A stretch of DNA of 64,000 nucleotides from Alphaproteobacteria bacterium (GCA_018823325.1 JAHJIJ010000030.1:186001-250000), one strand, 5' to 3'. Positions 1 through 8,386 are shown, counted from the first letter of the stretch. Notes: generated by a model from the sequence alone, not told the origin. Made by a program: numbers and translations.

Positions 1-166
1 GCATGCCCGCAAATTCGCGGCACGGCTGAAGGACTACGGCATACCCTATCTCTTCTACGAGGATACGGCGGGCGGTCATTCGGGCGACGCCGACATCGAG
101 CAGAGCGCGCGGCTGAAGGCCATGGAAATGGTCTACTTCACGCGCAAGCTGATCGACGGGAAATAA
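1..166 (+). CDS. Prolyl oligopeptidase family protein (C-terminal end only)
   Basis: The open frame enters from the left edge (first full codon at 2) and ends with TAA at 164-166. The 54 visible residues begin HARKFAARLKDYG and contain GGHSGDAD, which matches the last segment of S9-family prolyl oligopeptidases, where the His of GGH is the third member of the Ser-Asp-His triad. The family cleaves after proline in short peptides. The catalytic Ser and Asp lie outside the window, so the family call rests on this tail alone. The next gene starts 9 bp downstream on the same strand, so the two may share a transcript. Confidence 0.75.
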   Translation, partial: HARKFAARLKDYGIPYLFYEDTAGGHSGDADIEQSARLKAMEMVYFTRKLIDGK

Positions 167-175
167 AGAAGACCA

Positions 176-736
176 ATGACCAAATTCACCGTCAATGATC
201 GTCCGGTCGAGTACAAGATGGATCCGCAGACGCCACTGCTGTGGGCGCTGCGCGATGCCTCCAACCTGACCGGCACCAAATATGGCTGCGGCACGGGCGA
301 TTGCGGTGCCTGCACGGTGGATATTGACGGTCTGGCCATCCGCAGCTGCCAGGTGACCATCGCGGCAGTGGAAGGCCGGTTCGTGACCACCATCGAAGCG
401 CTCTCGCCGGACCGCAGCCATCCGGTGCAGCAGGCGTGGGCGGCGCAAATGGTGCCGCAATGCGGCTATTGCCAGTCCGGCATGATCATGGCCGCAGCTG
501 TGCTGCTCCGGCGCAACAGCAACCCGACGGACGCTCAGATCGACGCGGCGATGACCAACATTTGCCGCTGTGGCACTTATCCGCGCATTCGGGAGGCCAT
601 CAAGCAGGCTGGGCGGATTATGCGCGGCGAGGAACGGGTAGCGGCGGCGCCGGCACCGGGGATCGCGCCCGCCGATGCGGCGCGCCATGTGCCGGCGATG
701 ACGCCTCCTGACAACGGCGCATCCAGCGACGAGTGA
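176..736 (+). CDS. (2Fe-2S)-binding small subunit of a molybdenum hydroxylase (isoquinoline 1-oxidoreductase alpha-like)
   Basis: The protein has 186 residues. The N-terminal half is a plant-type ferredoxin fold with Cys38, Cys43, Cys46 and Cys58 (motif YGCGTGDCGAC). The C-terminal helical domain carries the second cluster, with Cys96 and Cys99 (QCGYCQSGM) and Cys130 and Cys132 (NICRCGTYPRIREA). This is the electron-transfer subunit of xanthine-oxidase-family enzymes such as IorA. Residues 150-186 form an Ala/Pro-rich tail. The large molybdopterin subunit normally encoded alongside is not in this window: upstream is a peptidase and downstream an RcnB protein. The start has a weak AGAAG ribosome site. 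The partner must be encoded elsewhere, or this is a leftover. Confidence 0.88.
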   Translation: MTKFTVNDRPVEYKMDPQTPLLWALRDASNLTGTKYGCGTGDCGACTVDIDGLAIRSCQVTIAAVEGRFVTTIEALSPDRSHPVQQAWAAQMVPQCGYCQSGMIMAAAVLLRRNSNPTDAQIDAAMTNICRCGTYPRIREAIKQAGRIMRGEERVAAAPAPGIAPADAARHVPAMTPPDNGASSDE

Positions 737-859
737 TGCCGTCCCGCAGCGGGACAAGCTTACGGATGGCTGTCAGCAATGTTCAGGGTGAAGACAGCAG
801 CCTTAGGGTAAATGAATCCTCAATGGCGAAAAACCGCCTGCTTTGAGGATGTAATCGAG

Positions 860-1867
860 ATGAGCCGTCTTTTGACCATCGGCCTGCTGGCTTCAACCAT
901 GCTGGTCGCTGCCCCGGCCGCAGCGCAGGAGCGTAGCGCGAACCGGGGTGACTGGATCCGCAACCAGACCCAGCAACAGCAATCGGGGCAACAGCAATCG
1001 GGCGCTCGACAGGGCGGCGGAGAACGCCAGCGCGACTGGTCAGGTGAGCGCCGCGCGCGACCCCAGCAGGCCGAGCGGCCGCAGCGGGTGCAGCAGCCCA
1101 GGGTCCTGCGACCAAGCGTTCAGCAGCAGCGGGCCGAGCCCCAACGTGCGCCTTCAGCCGTGACGACGACGCGTGTTGCACCGTCCAACGTGCCTCGCCC
1201 CAACTGGCAGGACCGCCGCGTGACCGAACAGCGCACCCGCGCTGAACGCCAGCGCGATCAGCCACGTAACTGGAACGACGTTGGCCGCAACAACAGCGAG
1301 TGGCGGAACAACGATCGCACGCGCGACAACGACGACCGCCGCCGGGATCAGGCATCCCGCGACGACAACCGGGATCGTAGCAACTGGCGCGACCGCGACA
1401 ATCGCCGCGATGATGACAGCCGCCGCTGGGATGGCCGGCGCGACAATGACTGGCGCCGGGACGACCGCGCAGACAATCGCCGCGACTGGAATCAACAGCG
1501 GAACTGGAACTACCAGCGCCGGCTGAACGAGCGCGAGCGCTGGGCCGATCAACGTCGCTGGGACAATCGCTGGCGCAACGACCGCCGCTATGACTGGAAT
1601 CACCACCGCACCCAGTATCGCAACATCTACCGGATGCCGAGCTACCACACGCCTTATGGCTGGAATTATGGCTACCGGCGCTTCTCGATCGGCATTTATC
1701 TGAGCAACGTGCTGTTTGCCCGCAATTATTGGATCAGCGACCCATATTATTACCGCCTGCCGCCAGTCTACGGTTCGCTGCGCTGGGTCCGCTACTATGA
1801 CGACGCGCTGCTTGTGGATACGCGCGATGGCTATGTCGTCGATGTGATCCACAACTTCTTCTGGTGA
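860..1867 (+). CDS. RcnB-domain secreted protein with long Arg/Asp/Asn/Trp-rich middle
   Basis: The product has 335 residues. The start at 860 follows GAGGA ten bases upstream and gives a clean signal peptide (MSRLLTIGLLAST... cut after AAAQ). An in-frame ATG at 812 lies further up without a ribosome site. After a Gln-rich stretch comes a region of about 150 residues built almost only from R, D, N, W and Q, with repeats of the type DNRRD, RDDNRD and WRDRDN. The C-terminal 70 residues carry the RcnB fold, ending YYDDALLVDTRDGYVVDVI. RcnB of E. coli is a periplasmic protein tied to nickel/cobalt homeostasis; members with long charged inserts are common in sphingomonads but their role is not known. 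The protein is probably periplasmic and mostly disordered. Confidence 0.85.
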   Translation: MSRLLTIGLLASTMLVAAPAAAQERSANRGDWIRNQTQQQQSGQQQSGARQGGGERQRDWSGERRARPQQAERPQRVQQPRVLRPSVQQQRAEPQRAPSAVTTTRVAPSNVPRPNWQDRRVTEQRTRAERQRDQPRNWNDVGRNNSEWRNNDRTRDNDDRRRDQASRDDNRDRSNWRDRDNRRDDDSRRWDGRRDNDWRRDDRADNRRDWNQQRNWNYQRRLNERERWADQRRWDNRWRNDRRYDWNHHRTQYRNIYRMPSYHTPYGWNYGYRRFSIGIYLSNVLFARNYWISDPYYYRLPPVYGSLRWVRYYDDALLVDTRDGYVVDVIHNFFW

Positions 1868-1920
1868 GTGCGCAGACGCTCATTCCAAGCGCTTCCTGAG
1901 CGGCCTTCAGGAAAGACTGG

Positions 1921-1956
1921 GCCGGTTCCCGCTTCGGCAGGAGCCGGTTCCTTTTA
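1921..1956 (+). terminator. Probable intrinsic terminator after the first RcnB gene
   Basis: CCGGTTCC and GGAGCCGG pair (one G-T wobble) around a CGCTTCGGCA loop that itself contains a GC-TTCG-GC mini-hairpin; it is followed by TTCCTTTTAT. It lies about 55 bp after the RcnB stop codon. Confidence 0.65.
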
Positions 1957-2018
1957 TGGTCGACAGCTTACCGACACCCCCTTGCAATGAGGCTGATCGG
2001 GATGGCAGGAGGCAGGTC

Positions 2019-2708
2019 ATGAACCAAGAATGGCCCGACGACGCTGAACTTCCTTCGCAAGCGCGCGCGGATATGGGCACCAGAGTTCGCCAGCGCCTCT
2101 CCCGCAACCCGATGATCAGCCGCGTGCCCACCGAGCGGGCGGAGATGTTCCTGCGCCACGGCCTCGTTACACCCAAGGAGTGCACCGAGCTGATCCGCAA
2201 GATCGATGCGGGGTGCAAGCCTTCCAAGCTCTTTTCCGGCACGGACTCCGGTTACCGCACGAGCAGCAGCTGCAACCTCGACATCTATGATCCGCTGGTG
2301 ATCGCGGTCACGAAGCGGATCGATGCGCTGATGGGCATCGAGGGGGAGTATGGCGAGCTGCTGCAGGGTCAGCGCTATAATGAAACCCAGCATTACCATC
2401 TGCATTGCGACTACTTCCCGGCCAAGGTCCATTACTGGCCTGCGATGCGGGTGAGCGGCGGGCAGCGCTGCTGGACGGCCATGGCCTATCTCTGCGATGT
2501 GGAGGAAGGGGGCGAAACGCAGTTCCCGCAGCTTGGCGTTGCCATTCCACCGCGGGCCGGGACGCTGCTCATCTGGAACAACATGAATGCCGATGGCAGC
2601 CCCAATCACGATACGCTGCACGCCGCGCTGCCCGTGACCAAGGGCGTCAAATATGTCGTGACCCGCTGGTATCGCGAACGCCCCTGGACGCCGCGCAACA
2701 AGCCCTGA
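2019..2708 (+). CDS. 2-oxoglutarate/Fe(II) dioxygenase, prolyl 4-hydroxylase type
   Basis: The protein has 229 residues. The start at 2019 is chosen because AGGAGG lies six bases upstream; an in-frame ATG at 1956 has no ribosome site and lies at the end of the preceding terminator. The double-stranded beta-helix core shows the iron ligands His129-x-Asp131 (HLHCDYF) and the distal His201 (LHAALPV), plus Lys211 (VKYVVTRWYRE), which in this family holds the 2-oxoglutarate carboxylate. The conserved LLQGQRYN motif precedes the first ligands. No signal peptide is seen, so it is probably cytoplasmic. A paralogue with the same motifs is at 49436-50062. The gene sits between two RcnB genes; the substrate is unknown. 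Confidence 0.9.
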   Translation: MNQEWPDDAELPSQARADMGTRVRQRLSRNPMISRVPTERAEMFLRHGLVTPKECTELIRKIDAGCKPSKLFSGTDSGYRTSSSCNLDIYDPLVIAVTKRIDALMGIEGEYGELLQGQRYNETQHYHLHCDYFPAKVHYWPAMRVSGGQRCWTAMAYLCDVEEGGETQFPQLGVAIPPRAGTLLIWNNMNADGSPNHDTLHAALPVTKGVKYVVTRWYRERPWTPRNKP

Positions 2709-2873
2709 TCCGAGCGCTCCGGCCTCTCGAAACCCGACAAATTGCGACACTTATGAGCGAAAGCTGACACAGGCGTTCCCGCGGCATTCAGCGGGCGCGG
2801 CCGATAACGACATGGCGACCAAGGCCCCGGATGATTTCAGGCGGTCTGGCCGGCACTGAAGGAGTGTCAAACC

Positions 2874-3311
2874 ATGAAGAAGTTTCTCATTGCCGGGCTT
2901 GCAGCCCTCACCCTGATCCCCTCGACCGCCATGGCGCAGCCATATCATGCACAGAGCCGGCAGGATGTGCGCGAGGAACGGCGCGACGTAAAGGAAGCCA
3001 AGCGCGATTTGCGCGACGCGCGACGCGATGTTCGGGACGCACGCTGGGATTATCAGCGCGAGGTGCGCGAGTATAACCGCGAGAAAGCGTGGCGCGGCGC
3101 TCCGTTCAAATATCAGCGGTTCAGGGCCGGCGCCGTCGTCCGCCCGGTCTATTACGGCCGCAACTATGTCGTGAACGACTGGCGCCGCTTCCGTTGGGAT
3201 GCGCCCCGTGCGAACCAGCAATGGGTGCGCCACTATAATGACGCACTGCTGGTGAACACGCGGACGGGCCGTGTGGTGAAGGTAATCCCGAACGCGTTCC
3301 GCTATCGCTGA
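2874..3311 (+). CDS. RcnB family periplasmic protein
   Basis: The protein has 145 residues with a signal peptide (MKKFLIAGLAALTLIPSTAMA, cut before QPYH). GGAGTG precedes the start. Residues 30-75 are an Arg/Asp/Glu-rich helix (RDVREERRDVKEAKRDLRDARRD), followed by the RcnB C-terminal domain ending WVRHYNDALLVNTRTGRVVKVI, which matches the end of the larger RcnB protein at 860-1867. The two RcnB proteins flank the dioxygenase gene on the same strand. A nickel/cobalt link is known only for the E. coli founder of the family, so the role here is open. Confidence 0.87.
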   Translation: MKKFLIAGLAALTLIPSTAMAQPYHAQSRQDVREERRDVKEAKRDLRDARRDVRDARWDYQREVREYNREKAWRGAPFKYQRFRAGAVVRPVYYGRNYVVNDWRRFRWDAPRANQQWVRHYNDALLVNTRTGRVVKVIPNAFRYR

Positions 3312-3345
3312 TGCCTGCCCCGGTGTTTGCCGGATGATCTGAAAT

Positions 3346-3377
3346 GGGCTGTGCCGCACATCGGCATGGCCCTTTTT
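3346..3377 (+). terminator. Intrinsic terminator after the second RcnB gene
   Basis: GGGC-TG-TGCCG and CGGCA-TG-GCCC pair around CACAT, with a TG/TG internal mismatch, and are followed by TTTTTCT. It is 35 bp after the stop codon. Confidence 0.75.
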
Positions 3378-3497
3378 CTGCTTCCGAATCCGCTTCGCGC
3401 GACGAAACGAGGGACTGGGGCGTTGTGATGAAGAAAGCTCGTCGCTAGTCATTTGACCATGCGATCCCCCGATCGACCTTTCCAGAAAGGACTCCCC

Positions 3498-5327
3498 ATG
3501 TTCCGCGCCGCGCGCTTCCGCCGCAGCCTTGCGCTGCTGCTCACTGCCACCGCTTTTGCCATACCCGCCCATGCTCAACCGACCGCCCCTGCCGCGACCA
3601 GTTCGGCTCAGACGGAGGATCAACGGCTGTTCGCTTTGTTCTCCGCAGCCAACGAAGCCCACCTTGCCAATAACCCGCTCGATGCGCTGTTCCGGGGCGA
3701 CCTGCGCCACGCCGACCGACTGGGCGACTATATCAGCGACGCCTATTTCGCGGCCGAGCGCAAGACGGCGCAGGACAATCTTGCCGCGCTCCACGCCATC
3801 GACCGGACCCGCCTGAACGCCCAGAACCAGATCGCCTATGATGTGTTCGAATGGGAGATGCAGGACAAGCTCGCCAAAGTGAGCGCGCCGCTGGTGAACA
3901 TCAGCGCGGTGATCCCGATCAATCACTTCACCGGCATGCACACTTTCTACCCGACGCTGGCATCGGGCAAGGGCGCAGCGCCGTTCAAGACGCTGGCTGA
4001 CTATGAGAACAACCTCAAGCGTCACCAGGACTATGTCGTCTATCTCGATCGCGCGATCGGGCGCTTTCGCGAAGGCATGGCAGCCGGCGTGGTCGAGACG
4101 CGCCTGACGATTGGCAACACGATCGCGCAACTCGATGCGCTGCTCGCCCAGCCGGTGGAGGACTCGCCCTTCTACCAGCCGGTAAAGAACTTTCCGGCAG
4201 AGATCGCGCCAGCAGACCGCCAGCGGCTCACGGCGGCTTACCGGGAAGCGCTGACGAGCAAGATCAACCCTGCCCATCAGCGGCTGCGGGACTTCCTGCA
4301 GGCCGAATATCTGCCGGTTGCGCGCGAAACCGTGGGCTTGAACAGCATGAAGGGCGGCGAGCAACTCTACGCCGCGCTGGTGAAGAGCATGACCACATTG
4401 CCGCTCAAGCCGGATTATATCCACGACCTTGGCCTCTCCGAGGTCGCGCGCATCCGCAGTGAAATGGAGCAGGTGCGCGATGAAGTGGGCTTCAAGGGCA
4501 CGCTCGGAGCGTTCTTTGCGCATCTGCGTGATGAACCCCGTTTCCATCCGGAATCCCGAGAGTGGATGACACAGGAGTTCTATCGCATCGGCAAGGTGGT
4601 AGACGAAATCGTGCCGAGCCAGTTCTCCACCCTGCCCAAGGCCAAGCTTGAAATCCGCCCCTATCCCGAGTTCCGCGAGCGCTTCGAGGCGGGCGGCTCC
4701 TATGAGAGCGGCACGCCGGATGGCAGCCGGCCCGGTGTCTTCTACTTCAACGCCTATGATCTGCCGTCCCGCAGTCTGCCGGGTATGACGACGCTCTATC
4801 TGCATGAAGGGGCGCCGGGTCATCATTTCCAGATCAGCCTGGCGCAGGAGAATGAGAGTCTGCCGGACTTCATCCGCTTCGGCGGCAATACGGCCTATGT
4901 GGAAGGCTGGGCGCTCTACGCCGAGACGCTGGGCTATGACTTTGGCGTGTTCAAGGACCCCTATCAGCGCATGGGACATCTGGATGACGAGATGCTGCGG
5001 GCCATGCGGCTTGTCGTCGATACCGGGCTTCACACCAAGGGCTGGAGCCGCGAGCAGGCGATCCAGTACATGCTCGACAACAGCTCGATGGGCAAAACCG
5101 ATGCGACCGCCGAGGTCGAGCGGTACATCGCCATGCCGGCGCAGGCCCTCTCCTACAAGATCGGCTCGCTGACCATCCAGCGCCTGAAGAAGAAGGCACA
5201 GGACGAGCTTGGACCGCGCTTTGACGTCAAGGCCTTCCACGATCAGGTGCTGATGACCGGCGCGCTGCCGATGAGCGTACTTGAGCGCAAGATCGACGAC
5301 TGGATTGCCCGGACCAAGGCCGGCTGA
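3498..5327 (+). CDS. DUF885 family secreted metallopeptidase-like protein
   Basis: The protein has 609 residues. The start at 3498 has AAAGGA upstream and gives a signal peptide (MFRAARFRRSLALLLTATAF, cut near AHAQ); an upstream in-frame ATG at 3453 lacks one. The family hallmark HEGAPGHH is at residues 436-443, with a second conserved block WALYAE shortly after. DUF885 proteins are thought to be zinc peptidases related to the M2/M3 fold, and the HExxxGHH-type motif supports this, but substrates are not established for most members. The length is normal for the family. A terminator follows 25 bp downstream, so the gene is probably monocistronic. It is exported, probably to the periplasm. Confidence 0.88.
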   Translation: MFRAARFRRSLALLLTATAFAIPAHAQPTAPAATSSAQTEDQRLFALFSAANEAHLANNPLDALFRGDLRHADRLGDYISDAYFAAERKTAQDNLAALHAIDRTRLNAQNQIAYDVFEWEMQDKLAKVSAPLVNISAVIPINHFTGMHTFYPTLASGKGAAPFKTLADYENNLKRHQDYVVYLDRAIGRFREGMAAGVVETRLTIGNTIAQLDALLAQPVEDSPFYQPVKNFPAEIAPADRQRLTAAYREALTSKINPAHQRLRDFLQAEYLPVARETVGLNSMKGGEQLYAALVKSMTTLPLKPDYIHDLGLSEVARIRSEMEQVRDEVGFKGTLGAFFAHLRDEPRFHPESREWMTQEFYRIGKVVDEIVPSQFSTLPKAKLEIRPYPEFRERFEAGGSYESGTPDGSRPGVFYFNAYDLPSRSLPGMTTLYLHEGAPGHHFQISLAQENESLPDFIRFGGNTAYVEGWALYAETLGYDFGVFKDPYQRMGHLDDEMLRAMRLVVDTGLHTKGWSREQAIQYMLDNSSMGKTDATAEVERYIAMPAQALSYKIGSLTIQRLKKKAQDELGPRFDVKAFHDQVLMTGALPMSVLERKIDDWIARTKAG

Positions 5328-5351
5328 GCGATATCCTGCCGACCGACCGCG

Positions 5352-5389
5352 ATGGCCCTGCCCTCTCAACGGGTGGGGCCATTCTTTTT
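5352..5389 (+). terminator. Intrinsic terminator after the DUF885 gene
   Basis: ATGGCCC (5352-5358) pairs with GGGCCAT (5376-5382); an inner CCC/GGG pair closes the loop. The T run TTCTTTTT follows. Confidence 0.8.
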
Positions 5390-5579
5390 GATGCGTGGAA
5401 GGTTACGAAGGTTACAGGGTAGACAAATTTCATCCGGCCTCATCCGCCGCTTTGCGCGAGGACAGGATGCTGGGCCTATTCACACATTTCAAAGAGCCTT
5501 CGAAGCCGCAATGACATGGCATGGGTTACCCGCTGTAGGACAGCCCTGTGCAAGCCGATGTCTCCATTCGGCTCATTTG

Positions 5580-5606
5580 TTATTGCAATTCGTTCTCAAT
5601 AGCATA
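5580..5606 (+). promoter_or_regulatory. AT-rich site resembling a Fur-type box
   Basis: TTATTGCAATTCGTTCTCAATA lies 38 bp before the start of the gene at 5644, in a 254-bp stretch (5390-5643) with no gene. The core TGCAATTCGTTCTCA resembles Fur sites of the TGNNAATNATTCTCA kind, but its two halves match poorly as an inverted repeat. Apart from this site and a short direct repeat GAAGGTTAC near 5398-5416, nothing else was recognised in this stretch. Confidence 0.3.
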
Positions 5607-5643
5607 TCCTGAGTCGCATGATTGCTTTGCTGGAGGGGTCGCG

Positions 5644-6084
5644 ATGACCAGGGATTTGTCCGCTCTTTTTGCCTTCCGGGACCTGCGGTCCTTTCCGCTT
5701 ACCGCGATGAATTTGATCATGGCCGCGCGGCTGTGCATCATCTTTGGCCAGACCGGCCGCGACCCTGTGCCCGACCTTGCCGTGCGCCTGCGCAGCATGG
5801 ATGCAGCGCGCCGGGTGGCGCGTCTGGTTGGGGGCATTCAGCAGGGCTGGCCGGAGCATTTTCTGGTCCACCGCCCCTGCTGCATGACGCTGAGCCCGGA
5901 CGAAGCGCTCCTCGGCGATCTGGCGGTGATGGCGCTACAAGGGGACGAAACGGGCGCGACACAGTTGTTGCGCGACACGCTGCCCTGCGATGTCACGCAC
6001 TTCATGTTCCATGAGACCATCGCAGCTGTCGCGGCGATCCGATCCGCGCAATTGCAGCCGCATCGGCCTGCTGGCGGGGCGTGA
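5644..6084 (+). CDS. Conserved hypothetical protein, 146 aa
   Basis: The start at 5644 follows GGAGGGG by six bases; longer frames upstream lack a ribosome site. The product (MTRDLSALFAFRDLRSFPLT...) has no signal peptide. It is mildly hydrophobic around residues 20-35 (AMNLIMAARLCIIFG) and contains a Cys-Cys pair in VHRPCCMTL. The rest looks helical, with a late His cluster (THFMFHET). I do not recognise the family. The gene faces lysK tail to tail and has its own AT-rich upstream region with a Fur-like site, so an iron or stress link is possible but unproven. Confidence 0.7.
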   Translation: MTRDLSALFAFRDLRSFPLTAMNLIMAARLCIIFGQTGRDPVPDLAVRLRSMDAARRVARLVGGIQQGWPEHFLVHRPCCMTLSPDEALLGDLAVMALQGDETGATQLLRDTLPCDVTHFMFHETIAAVAAIRSAQLQPHRPAGGA

Positions 6085-6154
6085 TTGGGTTGGAGCGGCT
6101 GCTCGCGACAGTGACGCTGTTCGCCCGGGCCGTCCCAACGCTCAAGAAAATACA

Positions 6155-6181
6155 GGGCTTCGACAAGCTCAGCCCGAACGG
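6155..6181 (+). repeat. REP-like element, copy 1
   Basis: GGGCTTCGACAAGCTCAGCC followed by CGAACGG. It has the same core as the elements at 32971-33095 and 59631-59657. It lies between the convergent ends of the 146-aa gene and lysK. GGGCT and AGCCC can pair to form a hairpin. Confidence 0.75.
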
Positions 6182-6201
6182 ACTGGAGAAGGGTTTAGCC
6201 T

Positions 6202-7803
6202 TCAGTTCGCCCCTGCCTCCAGCGCCTGTGCGATGAGCTTGCGGCTGTTCTCAATGCCGTAGAGCGCGATGAAGCTACCCATGCGTGGACCTTGCTGAGC
6301 GCCGAGCAGGGTTTCGTAGAGCGCCTTGAACCAGTCTCGCAGCTGCTCGAAGCCGTAATGCGGGTCCTTGCCGATCTCGTAGACGATATTCTGGATCTCT
6401 TCCGCCGTCGCATGGTCCGGCAGGGCGGCCAGCTGGGCATCCAGCTCGCGCAGGGCCATGGCCTCATTCTCTTCCGGCGCGCGGCGCTTGAGCGTGGGCG
6501 CGACGAAATCGCGATTATAGGCCAGCGCGTTGCGGACCAAGCCGGCGAGGCGCGGATATTGTTCCACAGACACGTCCGGCGCGTAATTGCGCAGATAGGC
6601 CCATACCTGATGCTCGGTCGCATCGGCGCCCATGACGCCGACGAGATTGAGCAGCAGTCCGTAAGTGACCGGCAACGAATCCTCCGTCACCTGCCCGCCA
6701 TGGACATGGTGGACAGGATTGCCGAGGCGTTTGTCCACGGCCTGCGTGGCATAGGCCGCGCGGAACTGCTCATAATCATCCACGGCACGCGGGATGACGC
6801 CGATGTGCAGCGACTTGGCAGCCTTGGGCTCGCGATAGATGTAGAAAGCCAGGCTCTCTTCCGAGCCATAGGTCAGCCACTGCTCGATGCTGAGGCCATT
6901 GCCCTTGGACTTGGAGATCTTCTCCCCCTTCTCATCCAGGAACATCTCGTAGTTGAATCCTTCCGGAGGCCGCCCGCCGAGCGCGCGGGCGATCTTCGAG
7001 CTTTGCGTGACGCTGTCGATCAGATCCTTGCCGGCCATCTCATAATCGACGCCAAGCGCAACCCAGCGCATCGCCCAGTCGACCTTCCATTGCAGCTTAG
7101 CGCCGCCGGAAAGGATGCTCTGCTCGATGGCCTCGCCCTCATCTTCGAAGCGGACGATCCCCGCCTCGGCATCGACGACTTCGATCGGCACCTGCAGCAC
7201 GATGCCGCTCTTGGCGCTGATCGGCAGGACCGGCGAATAGGTCGCCTGCCGCTCCTTGCGCAGCGTGGGCAGCATGATGTCCATGATCGCCTGATAATTG
7301 CGCAGCACATTGCGCAGGGCGTCGTCAAACTCGCCCCCGCGATACATGTCCGTCGACGAGACGAACTCGTAATCGAAGCCATATTGGTCGAGGAACGCGC
7401 GCAGCATCGCATTATTGTGATGCGCGAAGCTCTCATACTTCCCGAACGGATCGGGCACCTGGGTGAGCGGACGACCGAGATGTTCGGTCAGCATCGCCTG
7501 ATTGGGCACATTGTCCGGCACCTTGCGCAGGCCGTCCATATCATCGCTGAAGGCAATGAGGCGCGTGGGCGCACCGGTCATTTCCTCAAAAGCGTGACGG
7601 ACCATGGTGGTGCGCTGCACTTCGTTGAACGTGCCGATGTGCGGCAGGCCCGACGGGCCATAGCCGGTCTCGAACAGCATTGGCACGCCGCCGGGCTTGC
7701 CCTGCGGATAGCGCTTGAGCAACTTGCGTGCCTCTTCATAGGGCCAGGCCTTCGAGACCTTCGCGGCCTCGCGCAATACAGCGGCATAATCAGCATCAGT
7801 CAT
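6202..7803 (-). CDS. lysK: Class I lysyl-tRNA synthetase
   Basis: The protein has 533 residues and charges tRNA-Lys with lysine in the cytoplasm. It is the archaeal-type class I enzyme, not the class II LysS of most bacteria: the Rossmann-fold signatures are HIGT at residues 55-58 (GPSGLPHIGTFNEV) and KISKS at 295-299. Class I LysRS is the usual form in alphaproteobacteria. The start at 7803 (MTDADYAAVL) has AGAGG about eight bases upstream; a longer in-frame reading to 7866 gives a hydrophobic lead that does not fit the family. The gene is divergent from the PilZ gene. Confidence 0.95.
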   Translation of the reverse strand: MTDADYAAVLREAAKVSKAWPYEEARKLLKRYPQGKPGGVPMLFETGYGPSGLPHIGTFNEVQRTTMVRHAFEEMTGAPTRLIAFSDDMDGLRKVPDNVPNQAMLTEHLGRPLTQVPDPFGKYESFAHHNNAMLRAFLDQYGFDYEFVSSTDMYRGGEFDDALRNVLRNYQAIMDIMLPTLRKERQATYSPVLPISAKSGIVLQVPIEVVDAEAGIVRFEDEGEAIEQSILSGGAKLQWKVDWAMRWVALGVDYEMAGKDLIDSVTQSSKIARALGGRPPEGFNYEMFLDEKGEKISKSKGNGLSIEQWLTYGSEESLAFYIYREPKAAKSLHIGVIPRAVDDYEQFRAAYATQAVDKRLGNPVHHVHGGQVTEDSLPVTYGLLLNLVGVMGADATEHQVWAYLRNYAPDVSVEQYPRLAGLVRNALAYNRDFVAPTLKRRAPEENEAMALRELDAQLAALPDHATAEEIQNIVYEIGKDPHYGFEQLRDWFKALYETLLGAQQGPRMGSFIALYGIENSRKLIAQALEAGAN

Positions 7804-7987
7804 GGGGCGAGCCTCTAGCGGCAAGTGAGCGCGCGCAACAACCAAAAAGGGCCAAACGACCTTCAACGGAAATGCGACGAAACGAAAAATTTACCACTCT
7901 GTGTAACACATCATGAAGCTGTTCGCTCCGATCGGAAACTCCACAAAGGAGCGACGAATCGGGTGGACTGACGTGGGAGGCCGTACA

Positions 7988-8347
7988 ATGGACCAGCAAG
8001 TTGAACGGCAGCAGAGAATTTGTGTCGATATCCCCGTCATGATCACGACTGTGCTCGATGCTTTCGAAGCCACGCTCGTTGACATGACTGAGGAAGGCGC
8101 ATTGCTCTCGGGCTGCAGCCTGATCGAAGGCACGCGATTCCAGATCGATTACATGGGCGAGACGGTTTACGCTCAGGCCGTTTGGCGTGAGGTGGATCGC
8201 ACCGGCATTCGCTTCATCTTCCGACTGAATGACGGGCCGCTTTATCAGCGGCTGGCGATTGCACGGGCCGGCCAGTTCGGCGCGAGCGCAGGGTTTGCCG
8301 GCGCAACAGCGGCAGCACCGCGCGGATTTGGCCGCCGGGTCGCCTGA
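7988..8347 (+). CDS. PilZ domain protein
   Basis: The protein has 119 residues. GGGAGG precedes the start at 7988 by eight bases; an in-frame ATG at 7913 has no ribosome site. The PilZ fold, which binds cyclic di-GMP in many members, is suggested by ERQQR (residues 6-10) followed by a beta-strand and the DMTEEGA block standing in for the canonical DxSxxG. The Ser of DxSxxG is a Thr here and the next Gly is preceded by Glu, so c-di-GMP binding is possible but not certain. The C-terminal 25 residues are Ala/Gly/Arg-rich. It stands alone, divergent from lysK. Confidence 0.82.
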   Translation: MDQQVERQQRICVDIPVMITTVLDAFEATLVDMTEEGALLSGCSLIEGTRFQIDYMGETVYAQAVWREVDRTGIRFIFRLNDGPLYQRLAIARAGQFGASAGFAGATAAAPRGFGRRVA

Positions 8348-8366
8348 TCGAAGCAAGTCAGCGCGT

Positions 8367-8385
8367 CCGGTGCTGCCTGCACCGG
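8367..8385. terminator. Hairpin between convergent genes
   Basis: CCGGTGC-TGCCT-GCACCGG is a perfect 7-bp stem between the PilZ stop and the end of the opposite gene. It has no T run on either side, so it is at best a weak bidirectional terminator. Confidence 0.4.
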
Positions 8386-8386
8386 C

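Noticed and set aside
2751..5369. Very long (872-codon) open frame on the minus strand opposite the RcnB and DUF885 genes
   Set aside because: It mirrors the codon pattern of well-supported genes on the plus strand, has no recognisable domain or ribosome site, and spans two transcription units and a terminator.
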